This document shows, piece by piece, positions 43,902 through 53,607 of a DNA stretch of 55,920 bases. The notes beneath the pieces were generated by a model. That model was not told the DNA's origin and did not search any database. It was given only the letters and a program-made list of their open reading frames with translations. The position numbers and the translations under genes are program-made. Location: positions 1 through 55,920 of the forward strand of contig JAOAEJ010000082.1 of assembly GCA_026416815.1 (NCBI GenBank). The letters run 5' to 3'. Origin of the DNA: Clostridia bacterium (GTDB lineage: Bacteria; Bacillota; Clostridia; Acetivibrionales; DSM-2933). The number at the start of each line of letters is the position of its first letter. Within the stretch, counting starts at the first letter, position 1.

Positions 43902-44483
43902 CTAGAATATATTCTTTACATGTATTTTTTCGAATTCCACATTTGCTTGCCTTGCTGCAATATCAGCAATCTGTGCGGTCTGGGCTGAAGTGAGATTTGG
44001 TGATTTTATAATTATATCTATACTGCCGTCATCGCCAAATAGCGCTACTGCATCATCAAACCCCTTTTCCTTTACCAGCATTTCTATCTTCATTTCCTTT
44101 TGCGAACTCTCAACCATTTTCATCATCTTTTCGTACGCTTTGGATTTTACATCTTTGCTGGCATTGGTATCCTTGGTAATTTGCTTCATTGATTCGATAT
44201 CTTTGCTTCTAGTAATATCCTTATCCATCTTAGCCTGTGTAAAGAAATCATTTGCCTGCTTTGAAGCACTTACTGATTTACCGCTTTTTTGAGTGCTGGC
44301 TTCGCTTTCACCTTTTTCAGCTAGCCCTTCATCCTCTACATAAACTGCTTCCCCAAGCCTTTCGCTCTCCTTACCACTTACGGTGGTACTGCTTCTGTTG
44401 TAGCTGTACTGCAAGTATCCAGCTACAACGATCATGAGTACCAGAGACAGTACAACAATTTGCTTTCTTTTGAATACCATCAT
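43902..44483 (-). CDS. spoIIIAH: Stage III sporulation protein AH
   Basis: 193 aa. N-terminal membrane span (residues ~8-26), Ser/Lys/Glu linker and a YscJ/FliF-like ring-building domain (residues ~95-190). In Bacillus the mother-cell SpoIIIAH extracellular domain binds forespore SpoIIQ to form the feeding-tube channel. Last gene of the spoIIIA operon, 115 nt after spoIIIAG. Confidence 0.92.
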   Translation of the reverse strand: MMVFKRKQIVVLSLVLMIVVAGYLQYSYNRSSTTVSGKESERLGEAVYVEDEGLAEKGESEASTQKSGKSVSASKQANDFFTQAKMDKDITRSKDIESMKQITKDTNASKDVKSKAYEKMMKMVESSQKEMKIEMLVKEKGFDDAVALFGDDGSIDIIIKSPNLTSAQTAQIADIAARQANVEFEKIHVKNIF

Positions 44484-44597
44484 ACTTAATAACCCCCTTA
44501 AAATTTTCTCATAACTTGTAAAGTATTTTTAATTATGTATATTCAATTTCCCAAAAGTTTATTTCAATTTTATTCATAAAAATAATACAAACCTATT

Positions 44598-45215
44598 TTA
44601 TTTTTTTCTTTCAAAGACCTGTATCTTATGAATAGGTACATCCACTAATACCTGGACAGCCCTACTTAAGCTATCAACCACCTTGGTATCGGTAGCACCG
44701 TCTGCTACTACTACAACCCCCTTTACAGTTGGTTGTATCTCTTTTAGTACTATAGGCTTTTTTCCGCCACCCTGACCTTCTTCAAAAACTACTTTATTTT
44801 CCGAATCATTTTGCTTTATATTTCTGGTGCCACCTCCACTGTCTCTTTCTTCAGTTCCGTTTTCGGTTTTTTTACTGTCATAGGCAGGTACTATCTCCTT
44901 ACCCGAAACATAGGTTATCATTACATCAACATCTCCCGCACCGTCTATTTGGGAAAGAATCTTTTCTATCCTCTTTTCAGTTTCCTCCTTGTCTTCAAAA
45001 GAAGCATTTTTGCCCAGGGTCTCAACCGAAGGTTTATCAGGTATTACTACATTTTGGTCCTTTTCACTATTATCCTTTTTTAAAAAAGTACTTGCACCTA
45101 TGATGGCAATAACTCCTATAATAATAACGATCAAGCAATTTTCTATTATTTTCTTTTTATTCTGCTTGCCAAGTGCATTCTTCAGGTGTTCGCTAACCTT
45201 TTTTATCAAGCTCAT
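44598..45215 (-). CDS. spoIIIAG: Stage III sporulation protein AG
   Basis: 205 aa. One membrane span (residues ~25-47) followed by a RIM/ring-forming domain containing KRIEKILSQIDGAGDVDVMITY and VKGVVVVADGATDTKVVDSLSRAVQVLVDVPIHKIQVF. Forms a large membrane ring of the mother-cell-forespore channel. The Gly-rich insert near the middle is usual for the family. Confidence 0.95.
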   Translation of the reverse strand: MSLIKKVSEHLKNALGKQNKKKIIENCLIVIIIGVIAIIGASTFLKKDNSEKDQNVVIPDKPSVETLGKNASFEDKEETEKRIEKILSQIDGAGDVDVMITYVSGKEIVPAYDSKKTENGTEERDSGGGTRNIKQNDSENKVVFEEGQGGGKKPIVLKEIQPTVKGVVVVADGATDTKVVDSLSRAVQVLVDVPIHKIQVFERKK

Positions 45216-45247
45216 TTATGACTCCTCGCTTCCTTTGTAATTTAGTT

Positions 45248-45880
45248 TTACTGAGAAATGTTTATAACAATATTTTCTTTTTTTATATCCAGTAGTTTAG
45301 CAATTTTATCCTCTATTTTATTTTTTAATCCTGCATCCTTGATTTCATTATTTTCTTTTTTTATAGCTGTACTAATATTTTTATTACCTGTTTGAACTTT
45401 CACCTTTTCTATTCTACTTACAGGTTTAACAACAGAATTTTTATTATTCATGCTCAGCTTAAGGTATACTCTCTTGATTTCACCGAAGTTTTGCGATTTA
45501 TAGTCCTCATTAATTATCACGTCTGCCTGTACATCGCCGATACCATTAATCGTTTTTGTATGTTCTTCTATCTGGCCTATTACCTTATTCCTATAAACAT
45601 CTGTTATCTGTTTCATCTGTTTTTCTTCTAAAATCTTCCCGCTTTGCTCAATCTCTTTTCTATCCATAAAATTGCTGTTTGCCACTTGGAATTCTTTTAA
45701 CTCTATACCGTTTTTCATAGTACCAAGAAGCGGATTAACAATAGCTATTATTAAAATAAAACCTGAAACCAGATTTATAAACTTTTTTATTTTACCCTTT
45801 GGCACTAATATTTCCAGCAGCACTATAAAAATAACCAAAGTCACAATATTTATTGTCCAGCTTCTTAAAAACTCTAACAT
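45248..45880 (-). CDS. spoIIIAF: Stage III sporulation protein AF
   Basis: 210 aa from ATG 45880 after GGAGGGAAAAA; earlier in-frame ATGs lie upstream of the ribosome site. Two N-terminal membrane spans (residues ~5-27 and ~35-53) and a C-terminal extracellular ring-like domain (VQADVIINEDYKSQNFGEIKRVYL, DIKKENIVINIS). Part of the SpoIIIA-SpoIIQ complex. Confidence 0.92.
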   Translation of the reverse strand: MLEFLRSWTINIVTLVIFIVLLEILVPKGKIKKFINLVSGFILIIAIVNPLLGTMKNGIELKEFQVANSNFMDRKEIEQSGKILEEKQMKQITDVYRNKVIGQIEEHTKTINGIGDVQADVIINEDYKSQNFGEIKRVYLKLSMNNKNSVVKPVSRIEKVKVQTGNKNISTAIKKENNEIKDAGLKNKIEDKIAKLLDIKKENIVINISQ

Positions 45881-45953
45881 TTTTCCCTCCGCTCTAAACA
45901 ACAGGTACTTTTTATACTGCATGTACATTTAACAATAAGACCGGGTTACAGCA

Positions 45954-47165
45954 TTACCTAACCATAGCAGATATATTACTTGCACTTATAATTACTGTAA
46001 CGGATATAAGAAACATAAAAACAATAGAAGCCACTATCCCAAGGACAAAGGTTAATGAATTCGCCATATCGTTTATACAGCTCGTTATCCTTTTCTCCGA
46101 TATCGGCTCTATTATGACACAGGTAAGCCTGTACAAGGTAACGAGTGCAAGCAGCTTTAGAATAGGGGCTAGGCATATGGATATAATGCCCACCATAACA
46201 CCTACTCCTGCAGCATTCTTGATCAGCAAAGTACACCCAAGTACCGCATCGGCTGCGTCAGCAAGATATTTTCCCGCCACTGGAATAAACGCCCCGATAG
46301 CAAATTTGGTTGTCTTACTTGTTACCCCGTCAACCACTGCTCCAAGGGAACCATGGAGTGAGACTATAGCTATAAAAATCGTTAATATCAGTCCTAGCCC
46401 CCAGCCGCTAATCTGCTTTAAGAACCCTGCTAATTTAGATATCTGCACTTTATCCGATATATTATCCATGATTGTAAGTACAGTTGATAGAAAAATAAGA
46501 GGTAAAAATACATTTTTTATTATGGTTGCAGAAACTTCAACAATCATTATTAGAATTGGCTGAAATATTCCTGCCGACGTAACATTGCCGCCGGATAACA
46601 ATAAAGTTATTAAAACCGGTATTGTAGCATGCATAAAGCTTACCATGCTATCAATTATTTCAATACCAAGCTTTAACGCTGTATTAAAACTTACAATTAG
46701 CACCGATACGATTACTATGTAGCATGTGTAGAACGCTAATTCTCCTACGCTTTCACTAAGAAAAGAAGTTTGAAGGTTTTTAAGTATGGCACATAAAACA
46801 ACCAGTATTATTAATTTTATAAGAATATCTATATTTAAATAGATTTCTTTTAAAAGGTATCTTAATGCACCATTTAATATACCGGTGAGACTAAACTTGA
46901 AGTCCCCTTTTGCGGTATCACTTATTATTTTTTGCGGATCATACCCAGGAATTATATCCTTAGCTGCTTGATTGGAATGCTTTTTTATTTGTTCACTAAT
47001 ACTTGATACTTCATCGGACTTGACCTGTTCATCAATTATTTTTACTTCTTCACTTTCAGCATATGCTGTATTTATCCAAGATAATTGACAGAACAAAACC
47101 ATAAATAATATAAATAATACTGATTTTAAAATTTTTGATTCAAATCTTTTGTTTATATATAACAT
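45954..47165 (-). CDS. spoIIIAE: Stage III sporulation protein AE
   Basis: 403 aa with a signal-like N-terminus (residues ~12-36, AYA), a polar region with DIIPGYDPQ and about eight C-terminal membrane spans (GFIPVAGK-type motif here AFIPVAGKYLADAADAV). The largest membrane component of the SpoIIIA channel. A GAAGGGGAAAAA ribosome site precedes the start. Confidence 0.95.
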   Translation of the reverse strand: MLYINKRFESKILKSVLFILFMVLFCQLSWINTAYAESEEVKIIDEQVKSDEVSSISEQIKKHSNQAAKDIIPGYDPQKIISDTAKGDFKFSLTGILNGALRYLLKEIYLNIDILIKLIILVVLCAILKNLQTSFLSESVGELAFYTCYIVIVSVLIVSFNTALKLGIEIIDSMVSFMHATIPVLITLLLSGGNVTSAGIFQPILIMIVEVSATIIKNVFLPLIFLSTVLTIMDNISDKVQISKLAGFLKQISGWGLGLILTIFIAIVSLHGSLGAVVDGVTSKTTKFAIGAFIPVAGKYLADAADAVLGCTLLIKNAAGVGVMVGIISICLAPILKLLALVTLYRLTCVIIEPISEKRITSCINDMANSLTFVLGIVASIVFMFLISVTVIISASNISAMVR

Positions 47166-47243
47166 TTTTTCCCCTTCTTACATTCCATCTTACTTATTTG
47201 AATGTATGCTTGGCCGTAATAAAATAAACAAAGAACCCTGTCA

Positions 47244-47630
47244 TTATGGCATTATTTTAATAATCAACTCCAGCAGAGATGTTATTATGGGTACAGCAAG
47301 TGCAACAATTACTACTTTGCCAGCCAGCTCAATTTTTGAAGCTATGGCACCTTCCCCTGCATCCTTACATACTTCTGCTCCAAATTCTGCAATATATGCT
47401 ATTCCAATAATTTTTAGCAAAGTGGCTAAATAAACCGTATCAATATTAACTTTTTTACTATAGCTGTCCAAAATGCTGATAATGGCTGAAAGCTTACTTG
47501 CTACAAGAAGAAATATTACTACTCCAGTCAATATACTGACCTGGAGCGATATCTCAGGTCTTTGAGTTTTAAGAACAGCTATCAGTATTGTTGCGACTAT
47601 TCCTATACCTACAATCTGAAGTATTTCCAC
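47244..47630 (-). CDS. spoIIIAD: Stage III sporulation protein AD
   Basis: 128 aa, four hydrophobic spans, with the family segment YLATLLKIIGIAYIAEFGAEVCKDAGEGAIASKIELAGK. Starts at GTG (47630). Together with AC and AE it forms the integral-membrane part of the channel apparatus. Confidence 0.95.
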   Translation of the reverse strand: MEILQIVGIGIVATILIAVLKTQRPEISLQVSILTGVVIFLLVASKLSAIISILDSYSKKVNIDTVYLATLLKIIGIAYIAEFGAEVCKDAGEGAIASKIELAGKVVIVALAVPIITSLLELIIKIMP

Positions 47631-47660
47631 TATATCATCAACCCTTGTATACTTTATTTC

Positions 47661-47855
47661 TTAAAATTGGAACATTGTTTTTACAGTATCAAATAAGTTG
47701 GCTATCTCTTTTGCTACCATCATCAATACTACAACTATACCGGCCAAGGTAGTCATCATAGCCTGTTCTTCTCGACCGGATCTAATCAAGACCTGGTTTA
47801 GAACAGCCACCAGTATACCAATTGCGGCGATTTTAAAAATTAAATCAACACCCAT
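47661..47855 (-). CDS. spoIIIAC: Stage III sporulation protein AC
   Basis: 64 aa, two membrane spans with VDLIFKIAAIGILVAVLNQVL and GREEQAMMTTLAGIVVVL, the typical tiny AC protein. Follows AB by 39 nt and precedes AD by 30 nt. Confidence 0.95.
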   Translation of the reverse strand: MGVDLIFKIAAIGILVAVLNQVLIRSGREEQAMMTTLAGIVVVLMMVAKEIANLFDTVKTMFQF

Positions 47856-47894
47856 ACATTCACCCTACTCCCTACTTTCTTTTGTTTTAGGATT

Positions 47895-48413
47895 TTACAG
47901 CAGTATAATAACAATTGCCAGACCCCCCAGTACTCCAAGGCTCCTATACATTTTTTCATTTCTTTTCCTATTATCCTCAGCCTTTTGTTCCTGCATTTTC
48001 AGCTGGTTTACAGTAAGCCTTATATTCTTTATTTGCCCTTCCAAATCGGAATTTCCAAGCATTTTGCCGAAGGAAATCAATATTTCCTCGTCTTCCTTAT
48101 TAAGCGAAGTCTTTTTTATTACATCCTTAACAGCGCTCTCCCATGCCTGTGAGGCATTGATATTTTGGCTCTTCAGGTTTAAAACAGTTTGTTTAAAGAT
48201 GTTTGCTACCTCACTATCGCTGCTTCGACATATTTTTTCAAACGCCTCAGTAAGCAAATTGGATAAAAAGCTTATCTCATTTTCAAACATCTGAAGAAGT
48301 CCCTGCAAGACTCTCAACTCCTGGGGTCTCTTTACACAATCCTGTGAGTAAACATGACCTAAAATACTTGATGCACCCAGTATTGCCACGCTTCCTATTA
48401 TCTTAAGTATCAT
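47895..48413 (-). CDS. spoIIIAB: Stage III sporulation protein AB
   Basis: 172 aa with a span at each end and a helical middle (RPQELRVLQGLLQMFENEISFLSNLLTEAFEKI, FGKMLGNSDLEGQIKNIRLT). Related to GspF/PilC-type scaffold proteins of secretion systems. It begins 3 nt after spoIIIAA, so is tightly coupled to it. Confidence 0.95.
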   Translation of the reverse strand: MILKIIGSVAILGASSILGHVYSQDCVKRPQELRVLQGLLQMFENEISFLSNLLTEAFEKICRSSDSEVANIFKQTVLNLKSQNINASQAWESAVKDVIKKTSLNKEDEEILISFGKMLGNSDLEGQIKNIRLTVNQLKMQEQKAEDNRKRNEKMYRSLGVLGGLAIVIILL

Positions 48414-48416
48414 TTT

Positions 48417-49445
48417 TTATTCTCTCCTATAAATCACCTTCATGTTTGAACCGTCTATAACCTCTTCAATCGTTCCGGGGCCATTGAAGCTGCTAAGAAC
48501 AATATACCTCTCAAAAACCTTTTGTTCTATTAAGCTCAAAACCTCAAGACGCGACTTTAACTCGGATATGTTATAGCCATGAGCAGTAGTTATGATTTTA
48601 ACCCCTGCATTTATTACCTTCATAACAGCATCTTTGTCCCCTTGATTCCCTATCTCATCGGTTACAATCACTTGAGGAGACATTGATCTTAACATCATGC
48701 TCATTCCTGCTGCTTTGGGACATCCATCAAGCACATCTGTACGCATTCCTACTTGATTCTGAGGTATCCCTTTATAACACGCTGCTATTTCCGATCTTTC
48801 ATCTATAATGCCTACTTTTATTCCTTGAAAATCCAGTTCTGCCATACCGTCGCTTATTATTCTCGTCATATCCCTCAAAATTGTGGTTTTGCCACACTGG
48901 GGAGGGGAAACTATCAATGTATTATAAACGCAGTTTTTATCGCTTAATACATGCCTTATAACCTTTAATGAACACCCTCGCACTTCTCTTGCAATTCTTA
49001 TATTTAATCCGGAAATATCCTTAATATTTTTTATACTATCTCCCTCAGCAACAACTTTTCCCGCAATTCCAATCCTATGTCCACCTTTCAGGGTAATAAA
49101 TCCGTTCCTTATTTCGTCCAGATATGCATATATAGAGTTTTCGCTCATAAGCTCAAGGGTTTTTATTACATCTTCGGGTGTTGTTATAAACGGATTGTTA
49201 GGCCTCCTTGTTAGATTACCGTTTAGGTCAACAAACCAGTCTCCGTGGCTTCCCTGAAGCATTAGGGGCCTGTTTGATCTCAGCCGTATCTCCTCAGATT
49301 CCATCAGCTTAACAGGGTCTACCCTAGCTAAAATACATTTAACTCTAGTAGAAATAAAATTTAATATTTCATCTTTTAATTTCTTATCCTCCAACTGCAC
49401 ATTTGTATTCCCCCATCTTTTGTATTTCCTTAGGTAAGGCTTCAT
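48417..49445 (-). CDS. spoIIIAA: Stage III sporulation protein AA (secretion-type ATPase)
   Basis: 342 aa. ATPase of the GspE-like class: Walker A PPQCGKTT, a Walker B-like VIVTDEIGNQGD and an LRSMSPQ segment; an N-terminal domain contains RLRSNRPLML and EDVIKTLELMSENSIYAYLDEI. It powers the SpoIIIA channel from the mother cell. First gene of the eight-gene operon. I looked for a sigma-E promoter in 49446-49512 and found none I would defend. Confidence 0.95.
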   Translation of the reverse strand: MKPYLRKYKRWGNTNVQLEDKKLKDEILNFISTRVKCILARVDPVKLMESEEIRLRSNRPLMLQGSHGDWFVDLNGNLTRRPNNPFITTPEDVIKTLELMSENSIYAYLDEIRNGFITLKGGHRIGIAGKVVAEGDSIKNIKDISGLNIRIAREVRGCSLKVIRHVLSDKNCVYNTLIVSPPQCGKTTILRDMTRIISDGMAELDFQGIKVGIIDERSEIAACYKGIPQNQVGMRTDVLDGCPKAAGMSMMLRSMSPQVIVTDEIGNQGDKDAVMKVINAGVKIITTAHGYNISELKSRLEVLSLIEQKVFERYIVLSSFNGPGTIEEVIDGSNMKVIYRRE

Positions 49446-49512
49446 TTTTGTTTATTCACCTTTACCCGGCTACTATATAGATATTTATCTTTGTCCAATT
49501 TTATGACTAAAA

Positions 49513-49546
49513 AAAAGAATGATTGTTTAACAACAACCATTCTTTT
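49513..49546 (-). terminator. Terminator of the CD1247-like gene
   Basis: 15-bp stem (49513-49527 and 49532-49546, one G-U pair), TAAC loop, with TTTTTTAG on the minus strand after it. It isolates spoIIIA from the gene upstream. Confidence 0.8.
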
Positions 49547-49580
49547 GGTAAAATACTATTTATTATTTTAAAGGGCTATA

Positions 49581-49991
49581 TTATTCGTGGTCATGTCCAT
49601 CACATTCGTGGCATCCACACTCCCAAACCACCTCAATGTCTTTATGGCAGCTAGGGCACTCAATTGTCCCACCATCTTCATCTACCATATCAGCATCGAT
49701 TTCTATGGCTTCACCGCAATGAGGACATTCAATTTCTTTAAACATAATATCTTCGTCCTCATCATCCTCGCCAAATATAACGCCTTCTACTTCAGCCAAG
49801 TCTTCATCTATATTGTCAACCTGTTCGCTGAGTTGTTCTTGTACTTCTTCAATATCCTCTACTGCAAGAGCAAAATCGTCCATTACCTCAATCATTGCTT
49901 TTAGCAATCTTCCTTCATTGGTGGACTCACCAATCTGCATTCCTTCAGCAAGACCTTTCAAATACGCAACTCTTTCTTTTAAATAACTCAT
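49581..49991 (-). CDS. CD1247-like zinc-ribbon protein
   Basis: 136 aa. N-terminal helical segment (residues ~1-50, VAYLKGLAEGMQIGESTNEGRLLKAMIEVMDD) as in the CD1247 N-terminal family, an acidic stretch around 60-80, then a zinc ribbon (CPHC and CPSC) and a short Cys/His-rich tail (CGCHECDGHDHE). Regularly found beside spoIIIAA or efp in Clostridia. Function unknown; the tail could bind another metal ion. Confidence 0.8.
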   Translation of the reverse strand: MSYLKERVAYLKGLAEGMQIGESTNEGRLLKAMIEVMDDFALAVEDIEEVQEQLSEQVDNIDEDLAEVEGVIFGEDDEDEDIMFKEIECPHCGEAIEIDADMVDEDGGTIECPSCHKDIEVVWECGCHECDGHDHE

Positions 49992-50108
49992 AAAGCACCT
50001 CCATTGTTTGCTTAATTATTTGTTAGCTTTATTTAAATTTAAAAGCAATGCTTTTAAAAATTTTAACCATCTTGTTTAATTACAAGCTTTATGAAATATA
50101 AATAAATT

Positions 50109-50136
50109 GAGTTGGAGACTTTTATTCCTCCAACTC
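50109..50136 (-). terminator. Terminator of efp
   Basis: 9-bp stem GAGTTGGAG/CTCCAACTC with a 10-nt loop, followed on the minus strand by AATTTATTT; 17 nt past the efp stop. Confidence 0.7.
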
Positions 50137-50152
50137 TTCATTATTATAACCA

Positions 50153-50710
50153 CTAAACTCTTTCCATATACTCCGCAGTCCTTGTATCAATCCTTATTAC
50201 ATCACCCTGATTTACGAACAAAGGAACTTTGATTACAGCGCCAGTTTCCACAGTTGCAGGCTTTGTAGCACCTGTAGCAGTATCTCCTTTATATCCAGGC
50301 TCTGTTTCAGTGATTTCGAGTTCAACAAATGTTGGTGGCTCTATTCCGAACACATTGCCCTTATGTGATAATATTTTAACAGTCATGTTTTCCTTTACGA
50401 ATTTAAATGCATCACCGATCTGGCTTTGATTTATAGGCATTTGCTCATAGGTTTCAACATCCATAAAGTAGAATAAATCTCCATCGTTATAAAGGTATTG
50501 CATGTCCTTTCTCTCGATGTGAGCTTTTGGCATTTTGTCGGTTGGGTTGAAGGTTCTTTCAACTGTAGCACCTGTTACTATATTTTTTAATCTTGTCCTA
50601 ACAAAAGCTGCTCCCTTACCAGGTTTAACGTGTTGAAACTCAACTATCTGGAATATCTGTCCATCTAATTCAAAAGTCACACCATTTCTAAATTCTCCGG
50701 CTGTAATCAT
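50153..50710 (-). CDS. efp: Elongation factor P
   Basis: 185 aa, three beta-barrel domains. The loop lysine K32 ([17 protein letters not shown]) is where EF-P is post-translationally modified in many bacteria. Rescues ribosomes stalled at polyproline; notable because the window also holds Pro-Thr-rich secreted protein. An M24 peptidase gene lies upstream, the usual pairing. Confidence 0.96.
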   Translation of the reverse strand: MITAGEFRNGVTFELDGQIFQIVEFQHVKPGKGAAFVRTRLKNIVTGATVERTFNPTDKMPKAHIERKDMQYLYNDGDLFYFMDVETYEQMPINQSQIGDAFKFVKENMTVKILSHKGNVFGIEPPTFVELEITETEPGYKGDTATGATKPATVETGAVIKVPLFVNQGDVIRIDTRTAEYMERV

Positions 50711-50969
50711 TAAGATTTCCCTCCATTTTTCTAGGCTAACTGTTTTACCTTAATTATATTTATAAAGAAATTTGATACGCATAACTGAGATTGCCAAACT
50801 CCAGTAATTATCTTAAAACCATTAACATTGATAATATCACCAAAGCGCACTCAGCAGTGCTGCATAAAACATTAACCCTTTTATTAATATTTCCTAGTTT
50901 ATATTAAAATAAAATTCTCCTTATTTCAAGAAAAATTTTCTTATAGCTTCAAATAAACCCACTAAAGCT

Positions 50970-52046
50970 TTATATCACTATTAAATCCTTTGTTGACTGT
51001 GTTAGTATTTGCGGCTTGTCATCGTTTATTACAATCATGTCCTCAATTCGGACTCCTCCTAATCCAGGCACATATATGCCCGGTTCAACGGTTACTACCA
51101 TACCGTTTTCCATCTTAATGCTTCCAGCCATTGATAGTCTCGGCTCCTCATGAATTTCTATGCCGACCCCATGCCCTAGCCCATGACCGAAGTTTTTCTC
51201 ATAGCCACGCTTTGATATTATGTCTCTTGCAATAAAGTCGATTTCCTTACCTGTCAATCCTGCTGCTGCTCCTTCTAGTGCTTTTTGCTGTGCTTCAAGT
51301 ACTATACTATATATCTTTTTAATTTCAGGTTGGGGGTCACCTAAAAAAACTGTCCTGGTCATATCGGAACAATATTCTTTATATATTGCCCCATAGTCAA
51401 GAGTTATAACATCTCCCTGGTTAATAACTTTCTCGGAGGCTACCCCATGGGGCATGGAAGCACGTTCACCGGAAGCAACTATTGTTTCGAAAGAAGCCCC
51501 TTTAGCTCCCTGCCTTTTCATGAAATACTCAATTTCAGCAGCAACCTCGATTTCCCTTACTCCAGGCTTTATGAAGTTTATTATATGAGAGAAAGCATTG
51601 TCAGCTATTTCTACAGCCTTTTTGATTATTTCAATCTCATCCTGATCCTTGACCATCCTTAGAGTTTCCAGTACTCCACCAAGAGGGCTAAATTCGCTAA
51701 CATTTAATTTTTTCTTATATTCACTGTACTTTTCATAGGTCAAATAGCCTTCTTCAAAGCCAAGCTTGTTTATCCCTTTTTTCTTTATAACATCATTTAA
51801 AGCTGCAATTAAACTGCCATGATACTGCTCAACTTCATATAAGCCAGCCTGCTGCTTTGCTTGCTCTGCGTACCTGAAATCAGTGATTATTACAGCATCA
51901 TTCTGTGAAATGATTAGAAATGCTGAAGTTCCTGTAAAACCCGAAAAATATACATAATTTTCTCTTTTTGTTATTAATGCTGCGTCAATTCCTTTTTCTG
52001 CTAACTTTTCCCTTAGCTTCTTCAACCTCTTCTCTACAACACTCAT
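50970..52046 (-). CDS. pepP: M24-family Xaa-Pro aminopeptidase
   Basis: 358 aa. N-terminal creatinase-like domain, then the pita-bread fold with metal ligands in TLDYGAIYKEYCSDMTRT, GLGHGVGIEIHE and TVEPGIYVPG...GVRIED. Removes N-terminal residues ahead of proline. Cytoplasmic. Placed between aroQ and efp, as in other Clostridia; its start follows GAAAGGATTTAAAT. Confidence 0.93.
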   Translation of the reverse strand: MSVVEKRLKKLREKLAEKGIDAALITKRENYVYFSGFTGTSAFLIISQNDAVIITDFRYAEQAKQQAGLYEVEQYHGSLIAALNDVIKKKGINKLGFEEGYLTYEKYSEYKKKLNVSEFSPLGGVLETLRMVKDQDEIEIIKKAVEIADNAFSHIINFIKPGVREIEVAAEIEYFMKRQGAKGASFETIVASGERASMPHGVASEKVINQGDVITLDYGAIYKEYCSDMTRTVFLGDPQPEIKKIYSIVLEAQQKALEGAAAGLTGKEIDFIARDIISKRGYEKNFGHGLGHGVGIEIHEEPRLSMAGSIKMENGMVVTVEPGIYVPGLGGVRIEDMIVINDDKPQILTQSTKDLIVI

Positions 52047-52091
52047 ATTTAAATCCTTTCGATACTTTAATCCCTTTTAATTCAATCAGCT

Positions 52092-52529
52092 TTACTTCAA
52101 TAGCAGTGCTGCCGCATTAAGGGCTACTATATAACTATTGCTTCCAAAGCCGCTGATCTGGCCTACACACACCGGAGCTATAACTGACTTGCTCCTGAAT
52201 TCTTCCCGGTTATGTATGTTGGATAAATGCACTTCTATTGTAGGGATTTCAACCGCTTTAACAGCATCCCTTATAGCTATGCTATAATGAGTATACGCAC
52301 CGGGATTAATTATTATCACATCATACTTGCCCCGGGCATCATGAATTTTATCAATTATTTCTCCCTCATGGTTTGATTGTATAAAATCAATATCCAAACC
52401 GAACTGCTGAGCCTCTTGATTCATCCTTTTTGCTATATCAAGAAGTGTCTCACTTCCATATATGTCCTTTTCTCTGGTTCCAAGTAAATTCAAATTCGGC
52501 CCGTTTATAACCAAAACTTTTTTTATCAT
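52092..52529 (-). CDS. aroQ: 3-dehydroquinate dehydratase, type II
   Basis: 145 aa dodecameric type. Motifs NGPNLNLLGTRE, the mobile-loop Tyr in DIYGSETL, NPGAYTHYSIAIRDA and the His in VHLSNIHNREEFR. Third step of the shikimate pathway. Its ATG overlaps the stop of the upstream gene by 4 nt. Confidence 0.95.
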   Translation of the reverse strand: MIKKVLVINGPNLNLLGTREKDIYGSETLLDIAKRMNQEAQQFGLDIDFIQSNHEGEIIDKIHDARGKYDVIIINPGAYTHYSIAIRDAVKAVEIPTIEVHLSNIHNREEFRSKSVIAPVCVGQISGFGSNSYIVALNAAALLLK

Positions 52530-53386
52530 TTTCTTGCCCCCTCTATATCTTCATAAATTTTTTTAAGTTTTAAAGCATCCTCTGCCATGTTATCCCTTGA
52601 CTCACAGATTATTACCGGTTCCATTTGCTTTTTGTACATAACTTCAGCTAAATGCTCAAACTCCGGGCCATACTGGGTGTCAGCCAGAGACCAGTGCTTC
52701 TTTTCCCCTCCGGTAGTGAACTCTATCCTGCTGAAATGACAGTGTATAACCTTTAGCCTATCATATCCTAATTCATCCTCAATCTTCAAAATTATCTTTT
52801 CAAAATCATCAACCGAATTTAAACCACCCATACTTCTCGCATGAAGGTGCCCAAAATCAATTGTAGGTATAAGTCTATCGTCAATCTTACACATTTCGAG
52901 TATTTCTTCCAGCGATCCTAACTGATTTAGTTTCCCAAGCACCTCAGGACAAATGGCTATATCGGACAATCCCTGGTCATCTGCTTGTCTAATGGCTTCC
53001 TTTAGTACCTGAATAGCAGTTTGTAAAGCCCATTCCCTGCTTACTTTACTACATGACCCTGTATGAATTACAATTCTTTTTGCTCCCATCCATTTTGCCG
53101 CATACAAAGTCTCAAGTATATAGCGTATTGAATTGTCCCTTTTTTCCTGCTCTTCGCTAGACATATTTATATAATAGGGCGCATGTATGCTCAAAAATAT
53201 ATCATTAAGAGCTGCCTGTTCACCAAGCTGCCTAGCCATAGCCTCGCCTATTTTTACTCCCTTGCTACACTGGTATTCATAAGCGGATAAGCCCATTTCC
53301 TTAAGCCATTTAGGCATTTGCACCGATGACTTATAGCCTTGCTCATAAAAGCTGTCTGAATTACCTGACGGTCCAAATCTAATCAT
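52526..53386 (-). CDS. Endonuclease-IV-like TIM-barrel protein
   Basis: 286 aa, AP endonuclease family 2/xylose isomerase-like barrel. Metal-type residues are visible: SIHAPYY, VIHTGS, CPEVLGK, TIDFGHLHAR, IHCHFS and ICESRD. These match the order of zinc ligands in endonuclease IV, so abasic-site cleavage is plausible, but many members of this fold act on sugars. Overlaps aroQ by 4 nt. First gene of the run ahead of pepP and efp. Confidence 0.85.
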   Translation of the reverse strand: MIRFGPSGNSDSFYEQGYKSSVQMPKWLKEMGLSAYEYQCSKGVKIGEAMARQLGEQAALNDIFLSIHAPYYINMSSEEQEKRDNSIRYILETLYAAKWMGAKRIVIHTGSCSKVSREWALQTAIQVLKEAIRQADDQGLSDIAICPEVLGKLNQLGSLEEILEMCKIDDRLIPTIDFGHLHARSMGGLNSVDDFEKIILKIEDELGYDRLKVIHCHFSRIEFTTGGEKKHWSLADTQYGPEFEHLAEVMYKKQMEPVIICESRDNMAEDALKLKKIYEDIEGARK

Positions 53387-53547
53387 GCTTTTCTCCTTAT
53401 ATAAATCCTCATTTATTCATATATTTTACTGCCTTTTTAAATTATTATATACATATTGGTAAAAAAAATAAAGAAAAGTAATAGTAAACATTTTACTATA
53501 TTAGTATTTTGCATATAGAAGCAGCTGCAAAAGGAATACAATTTTAA

Positions 53548-53584
53548 AGAGCCCTGAAGACTTTTATCAAGTCCCAAGGGCTCT
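53548..53584 (-). terminator. Terminator of the vWA gene
   Basis: AGAGCCCT (53577-53584 reading leftwards) pairs with AGGGCTCT (53548-53555), with a further partially paired inner stem and 5-nt loop; TTTAAAATTG follows. It starts 24 nt past the stop. Confidence 0.7.
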
Positions 53585-53607
53585 ACCAGTTTTTTTACTG
53601 CATATTA

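Noticed and set aside
49446..49512. Possible sigma-E promoter for spoIIIAA
   Set aside because: CATAAAAT resembles a -10 box, but no matching -35 lies at the right distance; it would fall in the upstream terminator.
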